Assembly: GCF_014650875.1 (NCBI RefSeq)
Contig: NZ_BMVU01000022.1
Coordinates: 62,001 to 126,000, forward strand
DNA: 64,000 bases
Direction of reading: 5' to 3'
Source of the DNA: Streptomyces minutiscleroticus
Lineage (GTDB): Bacteria; Actinomycetota; Actinomycetes; Streptomycetales; Streptomycetaceae
Positions 40,031 through 49,285 of the stretch are shown piece after piece; position 1 is the first letter of the stretch; every line of letters begins with the position of its first letter. Position numbers and translations under genes: made by a program. A model generated the notes under the pieces. The model was not told the origin of the DNA. It saw only the letters and a program-made list of their open reading frames with translations, and searched no databases.

Positions 40031-41824
40031 TCAGTCCGCGTCCCCGCCGCCCGGGGGACCGCCCGCCGCGCAGCGGCGCAGGGCGCCGTCCAGGCGGACG
40101 GTGCGGCCCCGCCGGTCGAGGTGTTCCAGCAGCGGGACGACGACGCGGCGGGTGGTGTCCAGGGCGCGGCGCGCCTGACTGGCGGTGAACGGCTGCTCCA
40201 GGCCGGACAGGACCGCCGCGGCCCGCGCGTCCGCCCCCGGCAGCAGCACGATGCCGTCGGCGATCCGCAGCAGGGCCCCCGCCGCCGCGGCGGCGGCGAG
40301 CGTACGGGACGTCAGGCCGAGCTGCGCCAGCCGCGCGGCCTCGGGGGCGCGGAACGGCGCCCGGGCCAGATCGGCACGGACCGCCGCCACGGCGGCCTCG
40401 ACCGAGGGCGGGAGGACGGGCCGGGCCCGGCTGCCGTAGAGGCGCCCCTCGCGCTGCCGCAGGCCGGGGCCGGCCGCCAGCAGCGCCTCGACCAGGCAGC
40501 GCTCCGGCAGGCCGAGCGCCTGCCGGGCGGCTTCCAGCGGCAGGCCCGGATCGAGGGGGTGGCGGGCGGCGTGCTCCTCGACGGCGCGCCGCAGCCCGTC
40601 CCGCAGCCCGGCCCAGTGCTCCGGGTCGGCCAGCCACTCCCCGGCGACCGGGTCGGCCGGCGGGCGCAGGCCCATGGCGAGCAGCTCGCCGCGCCGCACC
40701 AGGCCGCGCCGGCGCAGCTCCCCGGCCGCGTCCGGCGGCCCGCCCACCGCGTCGAGCTCACGGGCGCGGGCGGCGGCCGCGCCGCGCCGGGTGAGCGCCG
40801 GCGGGCGCACGTCGAGCACGGTGACCCCGGCCGGGACGCGGTGCAGGCCCGGGTCGCGCAGCAGCGCCCGGTCGGCGATCCGCAGCGGCAGCGGTCCTGC
40901 CAGGCGCAGGCGGGCGGTGTCCCGGCCCAGCGGACGGACCGTCACGGGGACGGCCGCGGACCCGGCGTGCAGGGTGAGGTGCCGGGGCAGCTCGCCGGCG
41001 GGATCGCCGTCGAGCCGTACGTCCACCGTGTCCGTGGTGAGCCACCGCCCCGGCGTGAGCAGCGCGTCCCCGCGGCGCAGCGTCCCGGCCCCCGGGCCGT
41101 GCAGGTTGACCGCGACCCGGGCGAGGGCGCCCACCTCCGTCCGCGGCTCCTTGAGCGTCTCCAGGCCCCTTACCCGCAACGGCCTGCCGTCCCGGGCGAG
41201 TTCGAGGTGGTCGCCGACCCGGACCGTGCCCGCGCCGAGGGTGCCGGTGACGACCGTGCCGCGGCCGCGCACCGTGAAGACGCGGTCGGCCCACAGGCGG
41301 ACGTCCGCGGCGGTGTCGGCGGCGGGCAGCGCGCGGGCCAGCCGGGCCAGGGCCGCCCGCAGGCCGTCAAGACCGGTGCCGGTCACCGCGCTGACGGCCA
41401 CGCACTCCACCGCTCCCAGCGAGGACTTCGCGAGCCGGGCCAGCGCCTCCGCGCGCGCCGCCGCCGGGTCCGCCAGGTCGGCGCGCGTGACGGCGAGCAC
41501 GCCGTGCCGCACGCCGAGCGCGTCCAGGACCGCCAGGTGCTCCTCCGACTGCGGCTGCCAGCCCTGGTCGGCGGCGACCACGAAGAGGACGGCCGGGACC
41601 GGTCCGACCCCGGCGAGCATGTTGCCCACCAGCCGCTCGTGCCCCGGTACGTCGACGAAGGCCACGTCCCCGGCGCCGGGCAGCCGGGTCCACACGAACC
41701 CCAGGTCCAGGGTCATGCCGCGGCGCCGCTCCTCGGCCCAGCGGTCCGGCTCCGTCCCGGTCAGGGCGCGCAGCAGGGCGGACTTGCCGTGGTCGACGTG
41801 TCCGGCGGTGGCGAGGACGTGCAC
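40031..41824 (-). CDS. selB: Selenocysteine-specific elongation factor
   Basis: A 597-residue SelB. The GTPase domain has G1 GHVDHGKS (8-15), switch region RRRGMTLDLGF, G3 DVPGHE and G4 TRADL. Two EF-Tu-like beta-barrel domains follow (DRVFTVRGRGTVVTGTL), then a C-terminal region of winged-helix repeats (about 370-597, ending LLEHLDRRGRTVRLDGALRRC) that in SelB binds the SECIS RNA. It delivers Sec-tRNA to the UGA codon. The GTG at 41824 is 7 bases after the selA stop and has GGAGGGG upstream. The longer reading frame beginning at 41887 would add an unconserved N-terminus overlapping selA. Confidence 0.95.
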   Translation of the reverse strand: MHVLATAGHVDHGKSALLRALTGTEPDRWAEERRRGMTLDLGFVWTRLPGAGDVAFVDVPGHERLVGNMLAGVGPVPAVLFVVAADQGWQPQSEEHLAVLDALGVRHGVLAVTRADLADPAAARAEALARLAKSSLGAVECVAVSAVTGTGLDGLRAALARLARALPAADTAADVRLWADRVFTVRGRGTVVTGTLGAGTVRVGDHLELARDGRPLRVRGLETLKEPRTEVGALARVAVNLHGPGAGTLRRGDALLTPGRWLTTDTVDVRLDGDPAGELPRHLTLHAGSAAVPVTVRPLGRDTARLRLAGPLPLRIADRALLRDPGLHRVPAGVTVLDVRPPALTRRGAAAARARELDAVGGPPDAAGELRRRGLVRRGELLAMGLRPPADPVAGEWLADPEHWAGLRDGLRRAVEEHAARHPLDPGLPLEAARQALGLPERCLVEALLAAGPGLRQREGRLYGSRARPVLPPSVEAAVAAVRADLARAPFRAPEAARLAQLGLTSRTLAAAAAAGALLRIADGIVLLPGADARAAAVLSGLEQPFTASQARRALDTTRRVVVPLLEHLDRRGRTVRLDGALRRCAAGGPPGGGDAD

Positions 41825-41831
41825 GCGGAGG

Positions 41832-43241
41832 TCACCCCTCCCGTTCGGGACGGCCGGCGGGACGGCCGTCGGGGTTGCCGTGGGCACGCCCGCCTGCGGC
41901 CGCGGGGCACGCCCGCCGCACGGCGTCCGCCAGTGCGGCGTCCGCCGTCTCGGGCACCGCCCGCAGGTCCAGCAGGCACCGGCCGCCCTCGACCCTGCCC
42001 ACCACCGGGGGCGTCGCCCGGCGCAGCGGACCGGCCCAGGAGGAGGGCACCGACACCGCGGCGCTCGGCAGCGCGACGCCGGGCGCGCCGCCGCCGCCGA
42101 TCACCGCCTCGCTCCGCACCGCCCGGCAGTCGAGGCCGTGGCGACGCAGCCGCGCCGCGAGCTCCTCGGCCCGTTCGCGCAGCCGTCCGGGGTCCGCGTG
42201 CAGCGCGGTGTGGACCGGCGTCGCCGGTCCCCGCAGGGTCGCCTCCAGGGCGGCCAGCGTCAGCTTGTCCACGCGCAGGGCCCGCGCGAGGGGGTGGCGG
42301 GCGAGCCGCCGTACGAGATCGGCCCGGCCCAGCAGCAGGCCGCACTGCGGGCCGCCCAGCAGTTTGTCGCCGCTGGCGGTCACCAGGCAGGCGCCGGCGC
42401 GCAACCAGCCGGCCGCGTCCGGCTCGTCCGGGAGCACCGGTTCGGGGGCCAGCAGCCCGGAGCCGATGTCCGCGACCACGGGCACGCCGAGGCGGGACAG
42501 GTCCGCGACGCCGACGGCGTGCGTGAAGCCGGTGACGCGGAAGTTGGAGGGGTGGACCTTCAGGACGAACCCGGTCTCCGGCGTCACCGCCGAGGCGTAG
42601 TCCGCGAGGGACGTGCGGTTGGTCGTGCCGACCTCCCGCAGCCGGGCGCCGGTGCTCACCAGGAGGTCGGGCAGCCGGAAGCCGTCCCCGATCTCCACCA
42701 TCTCGCCCCGGCTGACGACGATCTCCTTGCCCCGCGCCAGCGCGGTCGCCGCCAGCGCCAGCGCCGCCGCCCCGTTGTTGACCACGTGGGCGGCCTCCGC
42801 GAGCGGCACCCGCTCCAGCAGCGCCTCGACCGCCGACCGGCCCCGCCGCGACCGCAGGCCCGTGGCCAGGTCCAGTTCGACGTCCGTGGTGCCGCCGGCC
42901 GCGAGGACGGCCTCGCACGCCGCCGCGGACAGCGGGGCCCGGCCCAGGTTGGTGTGGAGCAGCACGCCGGTAGCGTTGATCACCGGACGCAGCCGGGACG
43001 CCGTGGCGGGCAGCGCGGCCACCGCGTGCTCGGCGACCTCGTGGGGCGGGATCTCACCGGCCCGGACCCGCTCCTGCGCACCGGCCACCGCGGCCTTCAC
43101 GAGCCCGCGCCCGAGCCGGTCCGCGGCCGCCGCCAGCCGGGGGTCGGCCAGGACCGCGTCGGTGCGCGGCGGCCGCCGCCGTACGTCCCGCGGTGCGGCC
43201 GGTACGTCCGCCGCCACGGCCGAGGTGTGCTCGCTGTCCAT
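41832..43241 (-). CDS. selA: L-seryl-tRNA(Sec) selenium transferase
   Basis: A 469-residue PLP enzyme that converts Ser-tRNA(Sec) to Sec-tRNA(Sec) using selenophosphate. The start MDSEHTSAVAADVP is followed by the SelA N-terminal domain (VLADPRLAAAADRLGRGLVKAAV), INATGVLLHTNLGRAPLS, VNNGAAALALAATALARGKEIVVSRGEMVEIGDGFRLPDLL and the PLP-lysine in TASGDKLLGGPQCG (K293). RVDKLTLAALEATLR and the C-terminal DLRAVPETADAALADAV complete the fold. It is upstream of and closely coupled to selB (7-bp gap), the typical selAB order. GAAGG lies 9 bases before the ATG. Confidence 0.96.
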   Translation of the reverse strand: MDSEHTSAVAADVPAAPRDVRRRPPRTDAVLADPRLAAAADRLGRGLVKAAVAGAQERVRAGEIPPHEVAEHAVAALPATASRLRPVINATGVLLHTNLGRAPLSAAACEAVLAAGGTTDVELDLATGLRSRRGRSAVEALLERVPLAEAAHVVNNGAAALALAATALARGKEIVVSRGEMVEIGDGFRLPDLLVSTGARLREVGTTNRTSLADYASAVTPETGFVLKVHPSNFRVTGFTHAVGVADLSRLGVPVVADIGSGLLAPEPVLPDEPDAAGWLRAGACLVTASGDKLLGGPQCGLLLGRADLVRRLARHPLARALRVDKLTLAALEATLRGPATPVHTALHADPGRLRERAEELAARLRRHGLDCRAVRSEAVIGGGGAPGVALPSAAVSVPSSWAGPLRRATPPVVGRVEGGRCLLDLRAVPETADAALADAVRRACPAAAGGRAHGNPDGRPAGRPEREG

Positions 43242-43657
43242 CTCCTGCGCCTTCACTGTGCTGCGGGGCAGCCGGGGAGGCGGCGGAGAGGGGCCCGGCG
43301 GCCCGGGCCGGGCCGGTGCGCCGCTCTTCCGGATCCGTCGCCCGGCGCGGCGAGCGTACGGGCGCGGGGACGCGCGGCGGCGCAGCCGCGCCGGGGCGCG
43401 CCGGTCCCCGACACCATCGGGGGAAAGCCGTCCTCTCGCCGCTGCCGCCGCCGAGCGCACGGGCGGCAGCGGCGGACGGAGTCCGGCGGGGAAGGCGGCG
43501 CCGGACGGCGAGGGCCTGACGCGTCCCTGCCGGTGCGGAGGCGCGCCTCCGTCGGCACGGAAGCGCGGTCAGCCGGTACGGAAGCGTGCTCCCGGCCGGT
43601 GCGGAAGCGTGCCCTTGCCGGTGTGAAAGCGCGCCCCCGGCCGGTGCGGAAGCGCCG
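43242..43657. repeat. Gene-free gap with a 21-23 bp tandem repeat array (6 copies)
   Basis: No gene is supported between the selA start and the stop of the PPOX gene. Units of the form GCCGGTGCGGAAGCGTGC begin at 43529, 43551, 43572, 43595, 43617 and 43640. The last one runs directly into the PPOX stop codon. The selA-proximal half (43242-43500) is GC-rich sequence in which I see no defined promoter. Confidence 0.75.
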
Positions 43658-44089
43658 TCAGCCGATGTGGGCGCCGTACACGTGGTCCACCGTCATCGTC
43701 ATGAGCACCCTGCGGTCGGACACCATCGCCGACCGGTACTCGTCCCAGTCCGGGTGCTCCCCGGCGGCGGCGCGGTAGTAGCGCACCAGGGCCTCGACCT
43801 CGGGTCCCCCGGGGTCGGTTCCCGGCCCGGTGAGCAGGGCCGTGCCCTCGGCGGTGGCCCAGGAGCGGCCGTCGGGGGCGGTGACCTCCAGGGTGGCGCG
43901 CGGGTCACGGCGCAGATTCGCCGTCTTGGCGCGCCCCTCGGTCATCGAGACGTAGAGGACGTCGGACTCCCGGTCGTAGTAGGGCATGACGGGGGAGAGC
44001 TGGGGGCGGCCGTCCGACTTGATCGTCGCGAGGACGCCGAGCCGGCTTTCCGCGAGAAGCGTGCGCGGGTCGAACGGTGTGGTGGTCAT
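43658..44089 (-). CDS. PPOX-class F420-dependent oxidoreductase
   Basis: A 143-residue split-barrel protein of the pyridoxamine-5'-phosphate-oxidase-like superfamily. LLAESRLGVLATIKSDGRPQLSPVMPYYDRESDVLYVSMTEGRAKTANLRRDPRATLEV is the standard core seen in actinobacterial F420-binding (FDOR-B type) proteins. SWATAEGTALLTGP and VEALVRYYRAAAGEHPDWDEYRSAMVSDRRVLMTMTVDHVYG follow. Such proteins reduce small aromatic or quinone-like substrates with F420H2 or bind FMN or heme. Cofactor choice cannot be decided here. The ATG at 44089 is used because earlier residues are not family-like. Confidence 0.9.
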   Translation of the reverse strand: MTTTPFDPRTLLAESRLGVLATIKSDGRPQLSPVMPYYDRESDVLYVSMTEGRAKTANLRRDPRATLEVTAPDGRSWATAEGTALLTGPGTDPGGPEVEALVRYYRAAAGEHPDWDEYRSAMVSDRRVLMTMTVDHVYGAHIG

Positions 44090-44390
44090 GTCCGGCTCCA
44101 AGTCATGGGCGGGCGCCCGGTATTCCCGCACGGTGCGGAACCGGCCACGGGCGACGGCGTCGTTCGGCGTGAGCGCCACGAGCGTACGGCGTGTACCGCG
44201 ACGGCGCACCGTGTGCTCCCGGCGGGCCCGGCCCGCCGGGAACGGCGCGACCGCACGGACGGTGGGACCGCGTGGACGGTGGGACCGGGCGGACGGTGGG
44301 ACCGCGCGCCGACGGGCCGGACGCCGGCGGGCCGGGCGCCGGCGGGCCGGGCGCCGGCGGGCCGGGGCCGAGGAGCCGGGCGCCGGAAGG
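44090..44390. repeat. Gene-free gap with 17-bp and 15-bp tandem repeats
   Basis: GGACGGTGGGACCGCGT-type 17-bp units start at 44257, 44274 and 44291. GCCGGCGGGCCGGGC-type 15-bp units start at 44323, 44338 and 44353. The array abuts the stop of the ABC permease gene. The 150 bp nearest the PPOX start contain no coding frame. Confidence 0.8.
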
Positions 44391-45125
44391 TCAGACGTCG
44401 CGTCGGCGCACCGCCAGCCATCCGGCCAGGAGCGCGGCCGCCGCCCACAGCGCCGTCACCCCGAGCCCCGCCCACGGGCCCACCTCCCCGGCCGGGTGCT
44501 GGTACAGCACCTGCTGCCCGGCGCGGTCCGGCAGGTACCGGGAGACGCCGTCGGCGATGTCCCCGATCACGAACGACACGATCAGGATGAACGGGATGAG
44601 CAGGCTCAGCACCGCGACGGCGCTGCGCAGCAGGAAGGTGAGTCCCGCGGCGAACAGCGTCATCAGCGCGAGGTAGACGCCCCCGCCGACGCACGCCCGC
44701 AGGGCCCCGGGCTCGCCGATGCCGACGGCGTACTCGTCCAGGAACGCCTGGCCCGTGAGGAAGGTGGCGAAGGACGACACGAGCCCCACGCAGAGGGCGG
44801 CACCGGCCAGGACCGCCGTCTTGGCCGCGTAGAGCAGACCCCGGTGCGGCACGGCCGACAGCGACACCCGCAGGGCGTTGTGCGCGTACTCCGAGGAGAC
44901 GGCGGTGGCCCCGAAGGAAAGGGCGGCGATCTGCGTGAAGTTGACGGGGTAGAAGGCCTCGAAGACGGGGTCCCCGCCGTTCTCCGCCTCCGCCTTGCCG
45001 ATGGTGGAGTAGACGAGCAGGGTGACGGCCAGCGCGACGGCGAGGACCGCGACGAGCGACCCGAGGCTCGCCCGGACCGACCTGATCTTGATCCATTCGG
45101 AGTGGAGCACCGCGGTGACGGACAT
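44391..45125 (-). CDS. ABC-2 type transporter permease
   Basis: A 244-residue membrane protein with about six helices. The typical start MSVTAVLHSEWIKIRSVRASLGSLVAVLAVALAV is followed by FTQIAALSFGATAVSSEYAHNALRVSLSAVPHRGLLYAAKTAVLAG, which is the conserved ABC2 motif (SEYxxxxLRxSLxAVPxR). Further helices end in LLAGWLAVRRRDV. It is separated from its ATPase gene by 2 bp, so together they form an exporter. In Streptomyces such pairs often carry antibiotic or lipid resistance. The substrate is unknown. The NarL-type sensor kinase is divergent from the pair. Confidence 0.92.
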   Translation of the reverse strand: MSVTAVLHSEWIKIRSVRASLGSLVAVLAVALAVTLLVYSTIGKAEAENGGDPVFEAFYPVNFTQIAALSFGATAVSSEYAHNALRVSLSAVPHRGLLYAAKTAVLAGAALCVGLVSSFATFLTGQAFLDEYAVGIGEPGALRACVGGGVYLALMTLFAAGLTFLLRSAVAVLSLLIPFILIVSFVIGDIADGVSRYLPDRAGQQVLYQHPAGEVGPWAGLGVTALWAAAALLAGWLAVRRRDV

Positions 45126-45127
45126 GG

Positions 45128-46069
<942 letters not shown>

Positions 46070-46086
46070 GGCCCCAGCTTGGCCGC

Positions 46087-46147
46087 GCGGGGGAGCGGCG
46101 GGCCTCCCCCGCCGGAGGAGACCGCCTCCCCCGCGCGGGGGAGGCGG
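46087..46147. promoter_or_regulatory. Two operator-like inverted repeats in the ABC/kinase divergent region
   Basis: GCGGGGGAG-N8-CTCCCCCGC (46087-46112) and a perfect 26-bp palindrome whose half is CCGCCTCCCCCGC (46122-46147) share the core CTCCCCCGC. They lie between the starts of the ABC ATPase (46069) and the sensor kinase (46178), with 9 bp between them. A regulator binding co-operatively to both is the simplest reading. Confidence 0.65.
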
Positions 46148-46177
46148 CGCTCCCGCCCGCCCTGCGACCATGACGGG

Positions 46178-47392
46178 ATGCCAGGCATCCTGTCGCCGCT
46201 GACCCGTGCGGTCACCTACACCCGCTGGCTCCACCTGCTGGTGGGGTCGGTCGTGCCGTTCGTGTGCGCCATGGTCTACCCGGGGCTGGTCGACCCGTCG
46301 CTCGCGGACTGGGCGCTGATCGCGGTCCTGCCCGTCCCCCTGGCCCTGGCCGCGGCCGCGGTGCCCGGGACGCGCCGGGCGGAAGGGCTGCAGGCGCGGC
46401 TGATGCTGTTCCCCGGGGCGCACGCGCGCGTGAAGGGCGACGAGGACCCGGGGGTCTCCGCCACGCCGTCCGCCTCGTGGAGCGACCGGGGCAGGACCGC
46501 CGTCTGGATGGTGCTGCGCCTGGAGGCCGGGCTCGCCGTCGCGCTGGTGTCGGGACAGCTGATGGCCCTCTCGCTGACGCTCACCGGGGCGGCCGTCGGG
46601 GACCCCGGCCCCACCGCGCCGCTGCTGCGCTCCGCCGAGCCGGGCTGGGCGTACGCCCTGCTGGCGCCGGTGCCCGTACTGGTGCTGCTCATGATCGTCG
46701 CCGGGGCGGGCGCCCTCATGGCACGGGCCGCCCGCCGGCTGCTCGGCCCCTCGGCCAAGGAGCGGCTGGCCGTACTGGAGGAGCGCACCGAGCGGCTGCT
46801 GGAGCGCAACCGCATCGCGCGGGAGCTGCACGACTCCATCGGCCACGCGCTGACCCTGGCCGTGGTGCAGGCGGGCGCCGCCCGGGCGGCCGGCTCACCG
46901 GACTTCACCGACCGGGCGCTGAGGGCCATCGAGGAGACGGGGCGGGCGGCGCTGGAGGACCTGGAGCGGGTCCTGGTCGTGCTGCGCGAGACGTCGCGGC
47001 CCGCCGGCACCCGGCCGGGCCTGGCCGAGGCGGACCGCCTGCTGGACTCCGCGCGCTCCTCGGGCGCGGAGGTCGACGCCGAGGTGAGCGGGGCGCTGGA
47101 GCACGTGCCGGGTCCGGTCTCCCGCGAGGGCTACCGGATCCTCCAGGAGGCCCTCACCAACGTGCTGCGGCACGCGGGTCCGGTCCCGGTCCGCGTACGG
47201 GTCGCCGTGGAGGAGGCCCGGCTGCGCCTGGAGGTGCGCAACCCGCTGGCCGCGGGGGCGCCGCCGGCCGGCGCGGGCCTCGGCAGCGGCCTGCGCGGCA
47301 TCCGAGAACGGGCCGCCCTGCTCGGCGGCGACGCCCGGGCGGGACGGGACGACGGCCAGTGGCTGCTCCGCGTCGACCTGCCGCTGCGGTGA
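46178..47392 (+). CDS. NarL-type (HisKA_3) sensor histidine kinase, orphan
   Basis: A 404-residue kinase. The N-terminus has about four to five membrane helices (THRWLHLLVGSVVPFV-type, LIAVLPVPLALAAAAV, LRLEAGLAVALVSGQLMAL, PVPVLVLLMIVAGAGALM). A dimerisation/phospho-acceptor region of the HisKA_3 class (RNRIARELHDSIGHALTLAVVQAG, His in ELHDS) follows, then an HATPase_c domain (ILQEALTNVLRHAG, GSGLRGIRERAALLGG). The cognate LuxR/NarL-type response regulator normally sits just downstream, but here a repeat region and then an unrelated convergent kinase follow. It is divergent from the ABC exporter, which it probably controls. Confidence 0.92.
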   Translation: MPGILSPLTRAVTYTRWLHLLVGSVVPFVCAMVYPGLVDPSLADWALIAVLPVPLALAAAAVPGTRRAEGLQARLMLFPGAHARVKGDEDPGVSATPSASWSDRGRTAVWMVLRLEAGLAVALVSGQLMALSLTLTGAAVGDPGPTAPLLRSAEPGWAYALLAPVPVLVLLMIVAGAGALMARAARRLLGPSAKERLAVLEERTERLLERNRIARELHDSIGHALTLAVVQAGAARAAGSPDFTDRALRAIEETGRAALEDLERVLVVLRETSRPAGTRPGLAEADRLLDSARSSGAEVDAEVSGALEHVPGPVSREGYRILQEALTNVLRHAGPVPVRVRVAVEEARLRLEVRNPLAAGAPPAGAGLGSGLRGIRERAALLGGDARAGRDDGQWLLRVDLPLR

Positions 47393-47809
47393 CCCGGACG
47401 GGCCGCGGCGGGCGGGCCGCGGCCCCGCCGCGAGGGACTGACGGCACGCCGACGGCTCTGCGGCCCACTCCCGGTGACCGGGGACACCGCCGCCCGGTTC
47501 ACGTACGGGACCCCTTCCGTGACGTCCTGGCCGAGCCGCCGCTCGGACCTGACGGCGTGTCACCGCCTCTGCGGTTCCCCGCCTTCGTGCCGGCCGGGAA
47601 CACCATTGACGGCATGTCAGCGGCCCTGCGGTCCTCCCGTCCCCGCGGCGACCGGTACGGCGGCCGTGCACAGCGCCGACCTGTGGTCTCCTCGTCCCCC
47701 CGCCGGCGGTACGGCGACCGTAAGCGCCGTCGGCGGCACGTCGGCGGCCCTGCGGCTCCCTGCTTCCGCGGCGACCGGTACGGCGGCCGTGAACAGCGCT
47801 GACGGTGTG
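47393..47809. repeat. Gene-free gap with 57-69 bp repeats copied from the end of the convergent kinase gene
   Basis: From 47560 onward four degenerate copies (starts near 47560, 47617, 47676 and 47741) match a fifth copy at 47810-47869. That fifth copy is the 3' coding end of the kinase gene, with its stop codon TCA complement. Common elements are TCAGCGGCCCTGCGGTCC, CGCGGCGACCGGTACGGCGG and CCGTGAACAGCGCTGAC. No second gene is supported, and there is no response regulator for the NarL-type kinase. Confidence 0.85.
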
Positions 47810-49285
47810 TCAGCGGCCCTGCGGTCCCCCCGTCCCCCCGCCGACCGGCACGGCGACCGTGAACACCGTCGCCCCCGGCTCGCTGCTCAGCTCGATCGTG
47901 CCGCCGTGCGCCCGGACCAGGGAGCAGGCGACCGCCAGGCCCAGGCCGCTGCCGCCGCGGTCGCGGCTGCGGGCCTTGTCGACGCGGTAGAAGCGGTCGA
48001 AGACCCGCTCCCGGTCGGCGGCCGGGATGCCGGGGCCCGCGTCGGCGACGCGCACCAGCGCGGTGCCGTCCGCGACCGACACGGACACGGACACGGGCGT
48101 GCCCGGCGGGGTGTGCACGGCGGCGTTGGTGAGGAGGTTGTCCAGCACCTGGCGGATGCGCTGCGGGTCCAGGCGCAGCCGCAGCGGCCCGGGCGTCCCC
48201 GATACCGTCAGCGGATGCCCGGGGCGGCCCGCCCGGAAGGCGTCGGCGGCCTGCCGGACCAGCTCCGCCAGGTCCGTCTCCTCCAGCTGCAGGGGCGCCT
48301 CCACCTCGGCGGCGTCGAGGCGGGCGAGGAGCAGCAGGTCGTCCAGGAGGACGCCCATCCGCGCGGCCTCCGCGCGCAGCCGCGCCAGGTGCCGCTCCCG
48401 CTCCTCGGGGGCGTTGGCGGCCGCGTACTGGAACAGGTCCGCGTACCCCCGCACCGACATCAGCGGGGTGCGCAGCTCGTGCGAGGCGTCCGCGACGAAC
48501 CGGCGCAGCCGCCGCTCGGCCTCCGCGCGCACCGCGAGCGAGTCGTCGATGTGCTCCAGCATGGTGTTGAACGCCGTGCGCAGCTCCTCGACCTCCGGGC
48601 CGCCGTCCCGGCCGCCCGCGCGCAGCGGCAGCCGCGCCGCCGACTCCGTCAGGTCGTGCGAGGCGATGCCGTGCGCGGTGTGCGCCATGTCGCTCAGCGG
48701 CTTCAGGCCGCGCCGCAGCAGCGCCCGGCCGAGCACCACGAGGGCCAGGGCCGCCAGGACGAAGGCCACGACCTGCACGGTGATCAGCTGCCGCAGGGTG
48801 GCGTCGATGTTCTCCGTGGGCGCGGCGCTGATCAGCACCACACCGGACTCGACCTCGCAGGCCCGCAGCCGGTAGGTGCCCTCGTCGTCGATCCACGCGG
48901 TGCGGGTGAGGTCGGCGTCCGAGCGCGCCATCCGCTCGGCGAGGGCGGTGAGCGCGCTGGTGTCGGCCGGCACGTCGGCGGGCCTGCGCAGCACCGCCGA
49001 GCCGCCCGACACGTCGTAGACCGCCGTGTACCAGCCGTAGTACGGCTGCCGCTTCACCGTGCCGTGGACCGCCGCGTCCTTGGACTGCAGGACCTGCACG
49101 AGCTTCAGCTGGTCGTTGAGCTGATGCTCCAGGTAGTCCCGCATGTACGCCGTCAGCGCCGTGCCGACGGCGGCGAACATCACCAGGGACAGCGCGCCGA
49201 CGCCCAGCGCCAGCCGGGTGCCCAGGCGCAGCCGCCGGTAGGCCCGCCGCACCCCGGGGTGCGCCCGGCGCAGCCGCCCCGTCAC
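47810..49285 (-). CDS. Two-component sensor histidine kinase (HisKA/HATPase, HAMP)
   Basis: A 491-residue kinase. A transmembrane helix (RLALGVGALSLVMFAAVGTAL), an extracytoplasmic sensor region (about 45-170), a second helix (VVAFVLAALALVVLG) and a HAMP region are followed by the DHp domain (RRFVADASHELRTPLMSVRGY, phospho-His in SHELRTP). The catalytic domain comes last (NLLTNAAVHTPPGTP, ADAGPGIPAADRERVFDRFYR, GGSGLGLAVACSLVRAHGG). The GTG at 49285 overlaps the response regulator stop (GTGA), so the two are co-translated. The C-terminus VAVPVGGGTGGPQGR is encoded by the last copy of the repeats that continue downstream. The system probably controls the divergent flavin electron-transfer operon. 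Confidence 0.93.
   Translation of the reverse strand: MTGRLRRAHPGVRRAYRRLRLGTRLALGVGALSLVMFAAVGTALTAYMRDYLEHQLNDQLKLVQVLQSKDAAVHGTVKRQPYYGWYTAVYDVSGGSAVLRRPADVPADTSALTALAERMARSDADLTRTAWIDDEGTYRLRACEVESGVVLISAAPTENIDATLRQLITVQVVAFVLAALALVVLGRALLRRGLKPLSDMAHTAHGIASHDLTESAARLPLRAGGRDGGPEVEELRTAFNTMLEHIDDSLAVRAEAERRLRRFVADASHELRTPLMSVRGYADLFQYAAANAPEERERHLARLRAEAARMGVLLDDLLLLARLDAAEVEAPLQLEETDLAELVRQAADAFRAGRPGHPLTVSGTPGPLRLRLDPQRIRQVLDNLLTNAAVHTPPGTPVSVSVSVADGTALVRVADAGPGIPAADRERVFDRFYRVDKARSRDRGGSGLGLAVACSLVRAHGGTIELSSEPGATVFTVAVPVGGGTGGPQGR

Noticed and set aside
40031..41887. Longer SelB start overlapping selA (reading frame from 41887)
   Set aside because: The extra 21 residues are Pro/Ala-rich and lie over the selA coding end. 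The GTG at 41824 directly precedes VHVLATAGHVDHGKS and has a GGAGGGG ribosome-binding site.
29746..43241. Integrative element using the Sec tRNA as attachment site
   Set aside because: No integrase, no repeated tRNA 3' end and no mobilisation genes were found in the window.
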